From contig NW_019091450.1 in the NCBI RefSeq assembly GCF_001949145.1, positions 1,782,802-1,846,801 of the forward strand: a stretch of 64,000 nucleotides of DNA, in the 5' to 3' direction. The translations under genes were made by a program, and so were the position numbers. This document shows positions 12,001 to 23,800 of this stretch, piece by piece. Positions within the stretch are counted from its first letter, which is position 1. Every line of letters begins with the position of its first letter. Source of the stretch: Acanthaster planci. Lineage: Eukaryota > Echinodermata > Asteroidea > Valvatida > Acanthasteridae. The notes beneath the pieces are model-generated. The model was given only the letters and a program-made list of their open reading frames with translations. It did not search any database and was not told where the DNA came from.

Positions 12001-15000
12001 CAAGTTTATCCAGTCGTAAGTCAAGTAACCACCAACTCAAATAACCTGTGGCAGATGCATTCCTGTATTACTGTTCACTCCGTTACTTGTAACCACACTT
12101 GTGAATTGACCCTTGCAAGGACCATCTTGCTTTTTTACTATTCAAAGTAATGTAATCAAACCGAGGTTGGAAGGAAAGTAGTCTGTTCCCTTTTATGAAA
12201 AAGTAAAGTTGTATTGCTATTGTCAATGGGTCTACAGGAAACAAACCAAACATGGCAGCATCATGATAAAGGTCTACTGACTAACAAACTAGAAACTCAG
12301 TAACAACAATGGTTCAATGCACTTGAAATCTCTACACATGATTTCTAATTGCTGATGATTTCTAGATACCATTCCCTTGCTGTAGAATTCTTTACGCTCA
12401 CACTAAAATTCTAACTTCGATCAGTGTTGTGGTCAAGTACTTTTTGAATACCAAGTTCTCTACCAAACATTTAACTAGTTAGGAGTGAACAAAGCCGATT
12501 TACATAGGCATTTGATGGTACATACACAAAGGTTAAATCAAAAAGTAAAATAATGACATCAGCCTATCACTCTTTAATAGAAGTTAAATTTTAATTTTAG
12601 GACAAAAGTACTCAAAACGTAATTGGCTGAGTGCTTTTTGAGTACCTTTTTCCTGATCAGAACCAAAAGTGTACGAAACTTACACTTAGTTTGTAATCTT
12701 ACCTTGTGCAGTTACCATCAAATGCCTGTGTACTCCAGCTTTATTCCCTCTTACCCAGTTCAATATTTGGCAGAGAACCTTGGTACTCAAAAAGTACTCG
12801 ACTTCAACAATGACTTCAATTAATACCAATCAGCATTTTGCGAGTTTAATTTGAATAAAATCTGGTACGCTGAGTTCTTTATATTCAAGTGAGCACATTA
12901 ATTTGAATCCTCCATACTAAACACACTGTTGCTTTAGCTCATGATTCCGGGCAAACTTTAGCTCAGGTAACTCAGTGGACCAGATTTTATTCAAATTGAA
13001 CTTGCAACAGGCTTATTCAAAAGCAGCTCCTTGGTTCAAACTAAGCACATCATTGTTTCACAAACACTCAGGTTCACATCTTTCTGATCCCCTGGTTCAA
13101 ACCCCAAGGATTCATGGATTGGTTTAATATCCCCCTAATCTGAGATGATTTGAAGTGATTTGAGATGATTGTTTGTACGCAGTGATAAAATGTAGTTTTT
13201 AAAAATATCAATCCTTGTAAAAACACTTGCAAGCAGTTCGGGGAACGAAAAACGCCTTTTAAGAAAGAGTACTGGGCTGTTGAGCCTGTACCTTTAATTC
13301 TGCCAGCACTCCATGGTACTGGTTGATTATGGTCCAGTCTAGGGATACAGAAAGTTCCTCAAACTTCTCCAGGTCCATGCCGGTCAGCAGGCCCTCCTCT
13401 TGCATCAGAAGGCGGACCAGGGAGCGACGGGAGATGGGGATGAAGTGCTCCCTCACCCCCTGGTCCTCCGGCGGGAGGGTTAGAACAGGGTGCGTCTCGA
13501 CCTTCTCCTTGGCCTCTGATTGGCTGAGTGTACCTGGCGTGGATTGGCTGGCAGCTGTGGAGCTGGTCCGTGATTGGACAAGCTGGCAGTGGCTGGGTGG
13601 AGTTCTGGTGATCCTGCATGTCTAAAGATGAGGAACAGGCAAGGAAAAGGTGCCACTTTGTGACAGATCTTTCTGAAATGACATTTCTTCTAAACCTGAA
13701 TAACTAAAACACATTTCAAAAGAAGAAATTTACTTCTTCCATATTACATTCATAAACAGTTGTATGTAAAGATCTACATGTAAGTGTAAAACTGTGGTTG
13801 AGAGATAGACTAAGGCAATTTGGCAGAGCAAATGTTCATCCCAAACGTTCATCCCAAACGTTGTTTTAATCTATTTCCTGAACAAGTGGGCTAGAAGTTG
13901 TCAGTTCTCTGGTCAAGGTCTTGATGGAAGACGTAGCAGTCGACACCAGGGAAGAGCTGATCGGTTGTATGGGAGACCATGACATGTGGTGCGTCAGCCA
14001 TCATGTTCGTCTCAAGCCATGCCAATTTGAGTTGCCGAACTGACCGGGCAGTGACTCAAATAATAGAAAATCCTTTGCATTCACATTTCCATTGTTGCCA
14101 TAAAAAATTATCCTGAACTGGTCAAAACAGAACTATGATTCTTGTCAGATTTCTTTAACTGTATGTGTAATCATAATAATGGAGCATTTATAATGCGCCG
14201 TTTCCATAAAAATGATCAACGGCTCAGTACAAGTAATGAAGTGCATGTATTATAAAGAATTAAGACTGGTATATATGAAAAAGGAAAGGTACTACAGTAA
14301 ATTAAAGAAAGCAAATTCAGGCATACAGCTGGGCTCATTCAGCTGATCTGCGTGATTAACCTATCACTCTGCACAACTGGATGATCCCATAGGCCTATGA
14401 AATCTACAACTTCAGGCTTACTTCTTTTTGGAAAAAGTTACAGTACATATACGGACAACACTTGATGCCCCTGTGCACAAACATATGAGACTTGTCTGAA
14501 AAAACCTGCCAGTGTTTTTTAAGTAAATACTTCAGAATTTTCTTAGTTAAATTTCACTTTTTAGGACATTGTTATCACTTTTTGATGGCAGTTATACATT
14601 TTAAGGGAAAATTAGTGGTTCCTGTAGGCTATATATGGAACTCTTTAATAGGAAGGCTTACCTCCTTTTTTTGAAAAAATCTTCCACAATTGTTGCTGTG
14701 AGCAAAATTATCAACAAACCATGCATGATCAACTGATCTCTTTTGTCCCTAACAACCTATAGTGTATATAAAATCATATTGAAATTAGACAACTGTAAGG
14801 GCTATTCATGCAGGGTTCAATAGCACCCTGTTCCTATTATAAGGGAACAAATTCTACTCTTTCGAAACAACTTATCTAAAAAAGTTGTTGGTGATGTCCT
14901 CTTTCATATCAGGAAGAAAAGAGAACAGGGCTTTTGGTTTTTGAGGGAAATATTGGGGTAAAACAGCAGTGTACATGACCACCCCGAAGAGCTGTGAACG

Positions 15001-15601
15001 ACAAATAAGCGAATGTTGTCAGGTAATCTAGTTCCTTGACCTAGATGGAGATTTGTTTTGATGAATCCAAAATGCCTGAGTCAGGTAACCAGATGAAAAC
15101 CAAATGGCATGATTTGACTGAGTGGTCATGGTGGTTGTCTTTTGCCAAACTTCGGTTAGAAATTTGAAGTTTCTTGCTTAAATATTGTCATAATTTACCT
15201 AAACTAGGCCTATCCAGATTGAGTAATGGTTCCTTCATAGTTATTTCGAGAAAGCAGACTTTGTTTCCTTATTATAGGAACAGGGCGCTAATGGTAATGA
15301 ACCCCATTCACGCAGATGCAGCTCGTCTGACATGTCTAAGCTCGATTTCTATTGAAAATAAAATTATACATAGCCTATAGCACGTATAGTATAGCGGGCC
15401 TAGCTAGGCCTAGCCTTAGGCCAAGCAAGGCCGTTTATTGATCTGGCTATTACAACCTGTTCATAAACCTAAACTTGCCTAATCGATAGAGAGATAACTT
15501 ACCGAGTTTTTAAGATTTAATTGGGCTCTGCTAAGTTTTGCAAAGACTCGTCTCCTAAAAATTAGGGCACTCCTTGCAATTTTGCAGTAGGAAGTCGCCA
15601 T
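8703..15601 (-). CDS. TMEM143: TMEM143 orthologue (DUF3754 mitochondrial membrane protein), 5 exons
   Basis: Five exons join in frame: 15601-15503, 13621-13292, 11837-11643, 10500-9846 and 9019-8703, with phases 0, 0, 0 and 1 and GT-AG borders throughout. The predicted protein has 531 residues; human TMEM143 is about 459. Residues 1-33 are rich in Arg/Lys with no acidic residue (starts MATSYCKIARSALIFRRR), as in a mitochondrial presequence. The conserved REHFIPISRRSLVRLL segment lies near residue 82. The DUF3754 region fills exon 4, with two hydrophobic helices at about residues 304-325 and 330-348. The C-terminus is charged and acidic. The family is known as mitochondrial membrane proteins of undefined biochemical role, so I assign no reaction. 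Exons are much richer in G+C than the introns, which supports coding. SCGN starts about 2.1 kb away on the other strand. Family assignment is from recalled resemblance; exon structure is read directly. Confidence 0.9.
9846..10500 (-). CDS. TMEM143: TMEM143 exon 4 (DUF3754 core and two transmembrane helices)
   Basis: The exon is 655 nt, enters in phase 0 and leaves in phase 1 (CTTG|GTAGGA), encoding residues 209-426 plus the first base of codon 427. It holds NPKKYDILRFWALG, then KVPLYRRLFSFLFYR, EYYKRVVLAVRPKG and the hydrophobic helices GVLATAITIGSLSLLVKGV and WTLITASVTGLMALSAW, followed by a basic NKYKNRR stop-transfer stretch. The exon opens with GTAAGTG, so the acceptor AG is immediately followed by a donor-like sequence; keeping GTA AGT as codons is the only option that preserves the frame from exon 3. 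Confidence 0.88.
11643..11837 (-). CDS. TMEM143: TMEM143 exon 3
   Basis: The acceptor TCTGTAG precedes 65 codons, phase 0 at both ends, encoding residues 144-208. It starts QLFDPVNPDQDT and contains RFWRKKDVLDSEFWLLRKL followed by a Lys/Glu helix. The donor GTAAGT follows codon AGT. Cytosine and guanine are enriched relative to the flanking introns. Confidence 0.87.
13292..13621 (-). CDS. TMEM143: TMEM143 exon 2
   Basis: The exon follows a TTTAG acceptor and has 110 codons in phase 0, encoding residues 34-143. The first half is a low-complexity Ser/Thr/Gln/Pro linker that probably includes the presequence cleavage region. The second half begins the conserved family core (REHFIPISRRSLVRLL, then a Leu/Glu-rich helix and SLDWTIINQYHGVLAELK). 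The donor is AAG|GTACAG. A longer open frame overlaps in another phase but is not continuous with exon 1. Confidence 0.88.
15503..15601 (-). CDS. TMEM143: TMEM143 exon 1 (start codon, presequence)
   Basis: ATG at 15601-15599 on the minus strand opens 33 codons ending at 15503, followed by a consensus GTAAGT donor. The peptide is basic and hydroxylated without acidic residues, typical of a mitochondrial targeting peptide. The start context CAAAATGGCGAC closely matches the TISU/YY1 element that sits on the start codon of many TATA-less housekeeping genes with very short leaders. The exon ends in phase 0. Confidence 0.85.
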
Positions 15602-17724
15602 TTTGATGCAAGACAAACTCTTGAGGGCGCTCAATCAGGTTTACTGCCTTGTTTGCCAGTTTCAGCCCCGCCCACTTAGTACATTTTCTTTGATAACGCT
15701 TCAGCTCAACACATTTGCTTTGTGCCGAGCCTTCGGACGCTTTTTGCCGCTGTCCTGGAATCGTTTTGACGCCAATTTTTTAGTGAAAAAAGGGGGAAAA
15801 ACAAAAAACGAACAAACACGTCGTCATTTCCATGAAATGCCATTTCCCCAAGACAGGCAGGTTGAGCTCTTGGCTATAAATGGTATTTTTCCCCATTGAC
15901 CTTGATCACTGACACACATGATGCAAGGGATCGCCGACACGGGCACGATCGTGTGAAGTTTGCCCTGACAATGAAGCCCAAATTGATGGATTAAATGGAA
16001 ACCAAAGTCGAACAGCCAGCATCAAGAGGGAGTTAGGGCGGGGCAGCAGATTCTGCCTCGGATGTGAAATCTTTCACCATAAACAAACTTCAGGGTTAAC
16101 GTTAGGGACTAAATGACACGCCTATCTTTTACTAATTCATTAAAAATCTGTAAAATTACTAAAATATATTTTAAAAAGTGAAATAGAAAATCTGCTTATT
16201 TTTGCAGTATGTTATAAGGAGTTCTCAAAAAATGTGAATGCTCTTCATCGTTAGGAATTCAGTCTCACTGAACCCCTCCCCCCGTCTTGGACGGATATAC
16301 CGGCATAATAAAAATGTACATGCTTAAAGTCTGATCAGTTATCAATCGGAAGAAAAAGAATTATTTACGTGATTGCGAGTGACTTAGAATCCAATTACAT
16401 GTGGTTAATTGCGAAGCGTTTGGGCTAAAAAAAAATACCCAAAATTGCTGGCTGTTTCCCAGATCGGAGGCACTGGATCATTCTAAACTGCTGTAGTTGC
16501 GAAAAATGCAATTATTGCAAATGCAAAATACAATTATTTTTAAAAAGTGATTTTTAAAAAATGCACTTGAGCACTGACTAATCCTTTTACTTATCAAAAT
16601 ACATGTATTGGGTATAATTATGCCTCTGCGAATACATGTAATCCAATACAAGGGTGAAAGAGCAGGTAGCGTGAGGGCGCAATGCTTAACACCATAGGGA
16701 CGAGGTTCCATTTAGAGAAAATAAAAAGTTGTAATGTAAGGCATTAACTGAATCCCAGTGATCGCGCTCCCAACCGAAAATTATTTTTTGCCAATGATCC
16801 GTCTTTCATTAGTCGGCGGGAACAGAAGAATGGAACTTGTTCAGTCCTGACAGCACGATACATCATCAGGTGAAGCTAAGACAGTTTTATGTGTGGATTG
16901 TTTGCAAATGGTACAAAAAGCTACCTATGCCAGGCGTGAAAACACACATACAACGAGCCTCTTGGGGATACGGCCCCATATACTGAAACAGGTCCGCTGA
17001 GTGTAAGGAAATTGAAATATTAACAGATTGTAAAAACTATTTGTAAATAGTCACTCAATTCGGTCATACGGTGTGGTTGGATTAGCACATGCCCAGCCAT
17101 ATAACGAGCCTCTTGGGGGAAATGGCACCATACTGAAACAGGTCCACTGAGTGTGAGGAAATTGAAATATTAACAGATTGTAAAAGCTACTTGTAAATGG
17201 TCACTTAATTCAGTCATACAGTGCGGTTGGATCAGCACATGCCCAGTGTACACACCAATCGATGAACACTACCTCGACTGCCATGCCGCCATAGCAACGG
17301 GAAGCAAAGGTGACAAATACAATTACTCAGCCTTGTCACTGACCACAGCTCCAGCCTCCTCCCTCACCTAGCAACTCCGTCATTCGATATTCATGAATAA
17401 ATGGTCGTATTCACCTGTTTAAAAGACTCAGATTCGCTAAAAGCCAGGCCAGTGCTGAGCACGTGACGTGTGTCCCTTTCGTCAGTCGTAGCTACCCACA
17501 CGCTCCATCCCATGTTCCGTGCGAGTGGGTAAGCGAGAGAAAGCATCTTGTCCACGACGCGCCCTCGTTGCCTAAACCACTCGACACTGTGCCTTTACGA
17601 TTAAACCGGGACTCCTATAAGTTTAGAGACACCGTCCACATCAACATCTGCTAAACACTGGTCTTTTTTGCAGAAGCTTGTCTCTCGGATTCTTATATCG
17701 TTCCTGCCTGAATTTTGTGTCCTC
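15602..17724. promoter_or_regulatory. Head-to-head intergenic region TMEM143 / SCGN
   Basis: The region separates two divergent start codons by 2.1 kb. The TMEM143 side has no TATA box and a TISU-like start context. On the SCGN side CACGTGAC and the overlapping CRE half-site TGACGTG lie at about 17460-17470, 255 bases before the exon 1A start. A 151-bp tandem duplication occupies 16952-17253. Transcription starts cannot be placed exactly. Confidence 0.45.
16952..17253. repeat. 151-bp tandem duplication
   Basis: The word AACGAGCCTCTTGGGG occurs at 16952 and 17103, and the following sequence (CATACTGAAACAGGTCC, GAAATTGAAATATTAACAG, GATTAGCACATGCCC) recurs at the same spacing. The two copies differ by scattered substitutions and small indels. 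Confidence 0.85.
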
Positions 17725-17845
17725 ATGTCAAAACAGCGGAGAAAAAGTTACGTGAACTTTTTGCAGAAGTACCCAGATCTGAAGGACAACAAACGCATAA
17801 CGGCTGATAAATTCTCGGAGATTTTCCTGCATTATGACACTAATG
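17725..17845 (+). CDS. SCGN: SCGN exon 1A
   Basis: ATG at 17725 opens 40 codons plus one base, then GTATGT. It encodes RRKSYVNFLQKYPDLKDNK, then KFSEIFLHYDTN, the first half of EF-hand 1. The strong polypyrimidine acceptor TCTTTTTTGCAG ends at 17673, so this exon may begin at 17674 and be preceded by a non-coding leader exon. The start context (cctcATGT) is weak but no other in-frame ATG is available. Confidence 0.82.
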
Positions 17846-20800
17846 GTATGTAAGATTCTAACTACAGTTTTAAATGCTGTGCCATATCTTTTGTGTGTTT
17901 TTTTTTTCATTTTTTTTACTCTGTAGTTTGTCAACCACAAGCGCCTTTATTTTAGGGGTTTATGCAAGTTTTATTTTTTATTCATCAGGACAAACTGTGC
18001 TTCCAACCTGGTAATTGGTGTTAAACGCCCTCTTGCGAGACGATAAGTATCCCAATTTACCTAGATTCAATCATTGCCCTTTGATGGAACTGATGTGTGA
18101 CCGGCAAGACAGGATCAACCATATTATTTCAAGCCTCCGTTTATTTTGTTTTAAGTGCTGCGAGACACTCGCCCGGTCACCCTCCATGACGATGAAGTCA
18201 CCTCATACGGTCTTTGTGAAATACGACTTTTAAAATAACTCCTCACGCATGTAAATCCGACGCATAATCATCTTGTTATTTCTCTATTTGTTAATTGATC
18301 GTGTCGCCTTTAAGGCTTCAGCGACTCCGCATCGCGAAACAATTTTTGTAGCCATCCCACGCAATCGCCTTGTGAAACCATCTGTATAACTTTATGATCA
18401 CAACACATCGTGCGCCAAATTCAAAGGTGATGGTCCGTTCCCCACGAAAAAAAGACAAGACACTTAGACAATCTGTGGCGCACCCTCAAAAGATTAATTG
18501 GTAGCATTTGGACTACAACCGCCTATACAATCTCTGGACATCATCGTTTGACCGATGAGTGAGTAAGAGAGGATTAAAATGAAAATACAAAGAAACTTCA
18601 GAAGTTTTGTAACCTGTTATTATTACAAATGAAAAAATAGAAAAACGTGAACATTTCTTTGGTACTCTGTAAGTATTAACTAAGATTAAGATGAACTTGC
18701 GCCAGATAATGTCGATGAGGCCCATGCGAATTTCTTAAATTGTGTATGACAAACAATTTCCACAGTGTGAGCTCCGAAGTCATATTAATAAGTCAAAACC
18801 ATGTTGGGTAAAAGAAGGAATCTATAACTCAATCAGAGAAAAAAATCTTCATAAAAATATCTTCAGAATCTTGCAGTTCATAATAAATCTGCCAACATAA
18901 AGTTTTAAAACAAATTAACAGGTATTATAAAAATGGCAAAGAAAATTACTTAGGTGAACAGTTTAATAAAGACAGACATAATGTTAAAGGTACATGTATG
19001 GGAGCTTATTAATTCGTTGCTCGGTAGAACGAAAGTTAAACAAAATCCGTCCTATTATACGCGAAGTGATGCTAAATTGATTGATTTTTACATTGATATT
19101 GCTAACGCTTTCAATGATTATTTCATAAACATTGGCAAGAAAATAGCAAGTGAACTTCCTCAATCAAGCAGTTCATTTGAACACTTTCTTGATGAAAGGG
19201 TGGCCTTGTGTGCTGGTGGGCTATGGTTACAGGGAACACGTGTTATTCGGTGCTGGAAGAGGTCACGTAACGTTGGCATCGATGTAGCTTCATCGCTCTT
19301 CGTCATCGGTCTTTTGTTAGCGCTCTTTTTATCGCTCTTTTTCATCGCTCTTTCTTCATCGATCTTTTTTCATCGCTCTTTCTTCATCGATCAAAAGAGT
19401 TCGATCTGTCGATGTAGGGAACGATCGATCGATGTAGAAGAACGATCGATCGATGCTGAAGAACGATCGATCGATGTAGGGGAACGATCGATCGATGTAG
19501 GGGAACGATCGATCGATGTAGGGGAACGATCGATCGATGTAGGGGAACGATCGATCGATGTTGAAGAACGATCGATCGATGCTGAAGAACGATCAATCGA
19601 TGTAGGGGAACGATCGATCGATGTAGGGGAACGATCGATCGATGTAGGGTAACGATCGATCGATGTTGAAGAACGATCGATCGATGTTGAAGAACGATCG
19701 ATGTGTCGTTCCACATTACCGTTGCCTGCTAATATCAATCGGCCTCCAACCTGTGACAACAAGGTAATGGGCTGAGGCGATGAACTCGCTTGCCACGCCG
19801 AAATGTTTTTATTTATTTTGTGTTTTGTTTTGAGAGCGCCGACGACACGCGAGTCGTGCAGAGCCGAATGATTGCCTGATTCATTGCATGCCTGCAAGTG
19901 CTTTTTACGAAATGGGCGGACAATACCAATGCATACCATTGCAGACTTGTAAGATGCACAAGAGGGAAGCGAACTCCAGGAGGTGCATCCACAAATTGAA
20001 GAGGAAAAAAAGCTTTGTTACGTCCAGTTGCATACAAGCATTTGAATTTACCATTTATGATTCTAAATTTGGCCAAACATCCATTCATCCATTTTAAGTG
20101 GTAAGAATTGTTACATTTACAAGTTTCGGTTTTGCTATCCATATTTACGAAAAAGCTAAGTATTTAAGTCTAAATATTCTTGATACGTGTCGGTATGTTT
20201 TTGTACAGAAAAAAATATAATGGAACATGACTGATGTGATCCGCTTGCAAATTTTAATCAGATGTAAGCAAGGGGCTACACTATAGGACAGGCAACGCTA
20301 GTCTTGCGTATAATTAATCTATATGAAAAATTGTGATGGTATTTGAAGTTAACATCTCTGTGCTCGTTTATCCTTATGGTAACATCATCAAGTCTTTTTG
20401 GAACAGAAAATGTGAAATTGGAGGGATACAGTCGGGTACACGCAACATTGACAAACGGCGCACTCGGAGCACGGGCCCAGAAATTAATCACTAGCAGCAT
20501 TAACCGAATTTAATCATGTTGAAGTGGATTGTATGTGTGTATGTGAGGGTGTGTGGGCAGCATTATGTAGGCATCGATCGCTTGTGGTTGGGAAAAAGCT
20601 TGCAAACTGACTAAAATAGATTGTTTTGAACTAAAAGCGTCAGGGCAGTATAGTTAATGATTGTATACGACTCTTTTTCTCCTGGACGATATACATGTAT
20701 CACACTGGTAATTCATCATTCCGTTGCGGACTCTGCGTCCTAAAATGGCGTTTGCAGGTAATTGGTATGTACGAAATGTAAGCTGAAGTCTTCATAGCAC

Positions 20801-23800
20801 ATTTCCTAAGCATTTGCTCTTATTCATTATTTTCGTGCTAACGCTGTGACGTCATTTTTGGCCGAGAGAAAGGACTGAATTTGCAGGCTTTGTTGGGAAA
20901 GGGGCGTATCTGGAACAGCTGTGCGTAAAACATAGACACAGTACACAGAAAAGAAAATCAATACAAGCAAAATCAATGCAGTAATTCCCAAGGTTACATC
21001 AAACAACAAATTAATCTAAAATGTACTGAATAGAATTTAGTTCAAACTGAGAAATGAATACAATGGAAGACAGCACCTGCATTATTCAAGCCCCGCCAGT
21101 CAATGACGTTAAATGTCGATCGTTTGTTGTCCCGGTCACGCGTGCGGAGACAGCAGGGTCGTTAAGCTTGCCCTGGTCATTGCATCCACCATCACCCTGA
21201 ACAATTAAGGCGCGCTCGAATTTTCGGCCATTAACATAATTGATCCACCTGTCGTCCGTGGGACAGCAATCCGTTCCCCTTTCCCGCTAACATTTCTCAA
21301 AAAGTATCATATGCTAATTTATTGACGCAGGGTCAAAATTATTACTGTTCTCCGTGGTCTTGTCGCAGCTGTCCTATAAAAAAGTAATCTCTCACACGTC
21401 GCACTTACCTCGCCATTTCTGCCCACAATAATTGTGTCGACAGTAGATACTGACTGTCAGACACTGACTATTTATGCCAAAGTGTATGTGTCTTTGAACA
21501 CTGTATATGTGAATTTGTGGTATATTTTTCATACACGACCAAATTAACGAGAAAAATTATGAAGAATACAAGAAAAAATAAATGAGTTAATTTGCATACA
21601 TACCAGTGAATATTCAATAAGCTATTTGAATTGGAAAATACACGCGTATATGTTTTATACACAAGAGTTGCAAGGAAAAAGTAAACAACCATGAGAAGAA
21701 CGGGAAAAACAAAGGAACCAAAAAAAAACGAAGGAAGAAGCGATGATCTTTTGCTACAATCCGTGAGATGACATAATAATGAGTATATAATTAGATGACA
21801 TTATAATGAGTATATAATTAGATACATGTACCTAATTCGCCATTGTGGCGTGACCAACCCGGTGAGAATTCTTTTGAAGTGTTTATTTTTCTGTTTGGCC
21901 TAGGAGTCAAACTCAACCATGTCCTCCAAAGACGTCCACTACTTAAAATCGATTGAAAATTGCAAAATGTACTGGGCTAATTTCCCAATGGACACAGTGT
22001 AGGATGGTATAATTGATCTTTAATTTAAATTATACCATTGGGTAATCACCCGAACTGTTTCCATACTTTCAGTAATCTTTCAGTTTCACAGCCCTATAAA
22101 TGACTAGAATATGTTGCACGCATCCGCCGACAGGAGATGGGATCTTTGTCCCACTTGCTTGATAGAAAGTTGTGGAGTCTGGTGCATACTTGAGGCACGC
22201 GTCGTCTGGCCTCCCGAAATTCATCACTAGCTCGCCGTTGTTAATTTCAAGCTCTCCGGACCCTCGACTTGTAAGCGAAGTGTGTTTATTTACTCACGAT
22301 CGAGCGATACACAGCAAATAATTATTTTCACGACATATTTAGCCAAGCCTGACGTCAGATGTCATGTCAACTTGTCTCCAGCCGTTCTCGGATGGACCGT
22401 CAAAGCATTACAGGTATATTTACTGCAAGCGTCTTCCAATAAGCCGTGTTGAGCATTATTTTTGTTATGCTTGGCTGCGTGGACCATTGCGACTTCTTGC
22501 CACTACCTGTATCAGGTTATGCCCTATTTAGTATTAAGTACAGCACGCTAGTGCTCTGGGCGTGAAGCTGTACATTTTGTTGGAGCAAATCGCTACGGCT
22601 TGCTGACCTGCCTGACTTGTCATCATGTTCATCCACCTGAGATATGTTCAAAATCTCGGGATTAAAAATGACGGTCTTTTTTTGGGGGGGGGGCTACAGT
22701 GGCGTGGAATGTAACGTGGAATGTACAGAATATAGCGAAAACAAACATTCAGCCTTGTGCGATTTGTGAAGACTGAGTCGAAACTGTATATAAAACATAA
22801 CTAAACACTGAACAGATTGAAGTATATGGAAAGTGCACTTCCATGCATGCTAGATTTAACGTCAACAGCAAGACATCTCCATTTCATTTCATGTGTTGAA
22901 TTGGCTTCTCTCTGGGCCTCAACAGAGCAAGAAGTAATCAGCGTGGCAGCCTGGAGGCCCAGACTATCAAAATAGCTGAAAGAAATGAACGACCTAGGGG
23001 TGAGTAAATTACTCATGAGGAAGGCCTTCTTGGCAGCTAGAAACTGTCGAGAGACGTCAGGTATATTGTGTTGGCCGCTTAGAAGCTGGGCTAATATTAG
23101 TTCGTGAACGGCTCGAGATAAGGTCTCGTCTTCCGGCCCGTCCGACCCGATCCGTCTTAACGCGTGTGTACAGGCATCACCGTAGCATTCTGAAATGCCA
23201 CTTGACGTAGGAGAGATGCTCGTGGAGTTTTGTTCAATAAAAATAATCAATTCTCATGAGTCCAATGGTAAAACTATTTCATGATCCTGTCACCGAAAAA
23301 ACTATTCTCTCCATTGTATAAAATTTGGAACATTTGTTTAAATACAACGGCTACATGATTTAAATAAATCTCCGGCTGAACTTCTTGCGAGTTCAGAAAT
23401 TTCTCTTGACCGAGCAATGCGAACTTCCATTTACCGGTGGAATTAGAGTGATTTTTTTTGCGGCGCAGCGACGCCGTACGTTAAGATAAATAATTCAAAG
23501 ACGCGATCTGTGATCCACCAATCAGATGACTGGGATTTATCCAGGCATTGTTTATAAGATGAATACACTGACCTGGGTGAATGAGTTATGTAAAGGCGCC
23601 TTTCCATATTATGCGCGTCAATACTTGTGCCGAGCGTTGTGATGATCCGTAAAAATGACCGCCGAACACAACGCACACGTGTGTTATGCTAATGGGTCGA
23701 TGTTTTGTGTCCGTGGAAGTGAAACGCGTAAACGCATCGTGTACGCAACGCACCAAAACCAAACCAAAACAAACCAAACCAAATCAAACCAAACTAAATC

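Noticed and set aside
13359-13619. 86-codon Pro/Gly-rich frame on the minus strand
   Set aside because: It is an alternative frame of TMEM143 exon 2 and does not connect to exon 1 or exon 3.
18954-19652. A 232-codon open frame
   Set aside because: It fuses a dead LINE fragment to the 21-bp tandem array; the repeat part is open on both strands.
19418-19715. Regular repeats that might suggest a CRISPR array
   Set aside because: Units are contiguous with no unique spacers and the DNA is eukaryotic.
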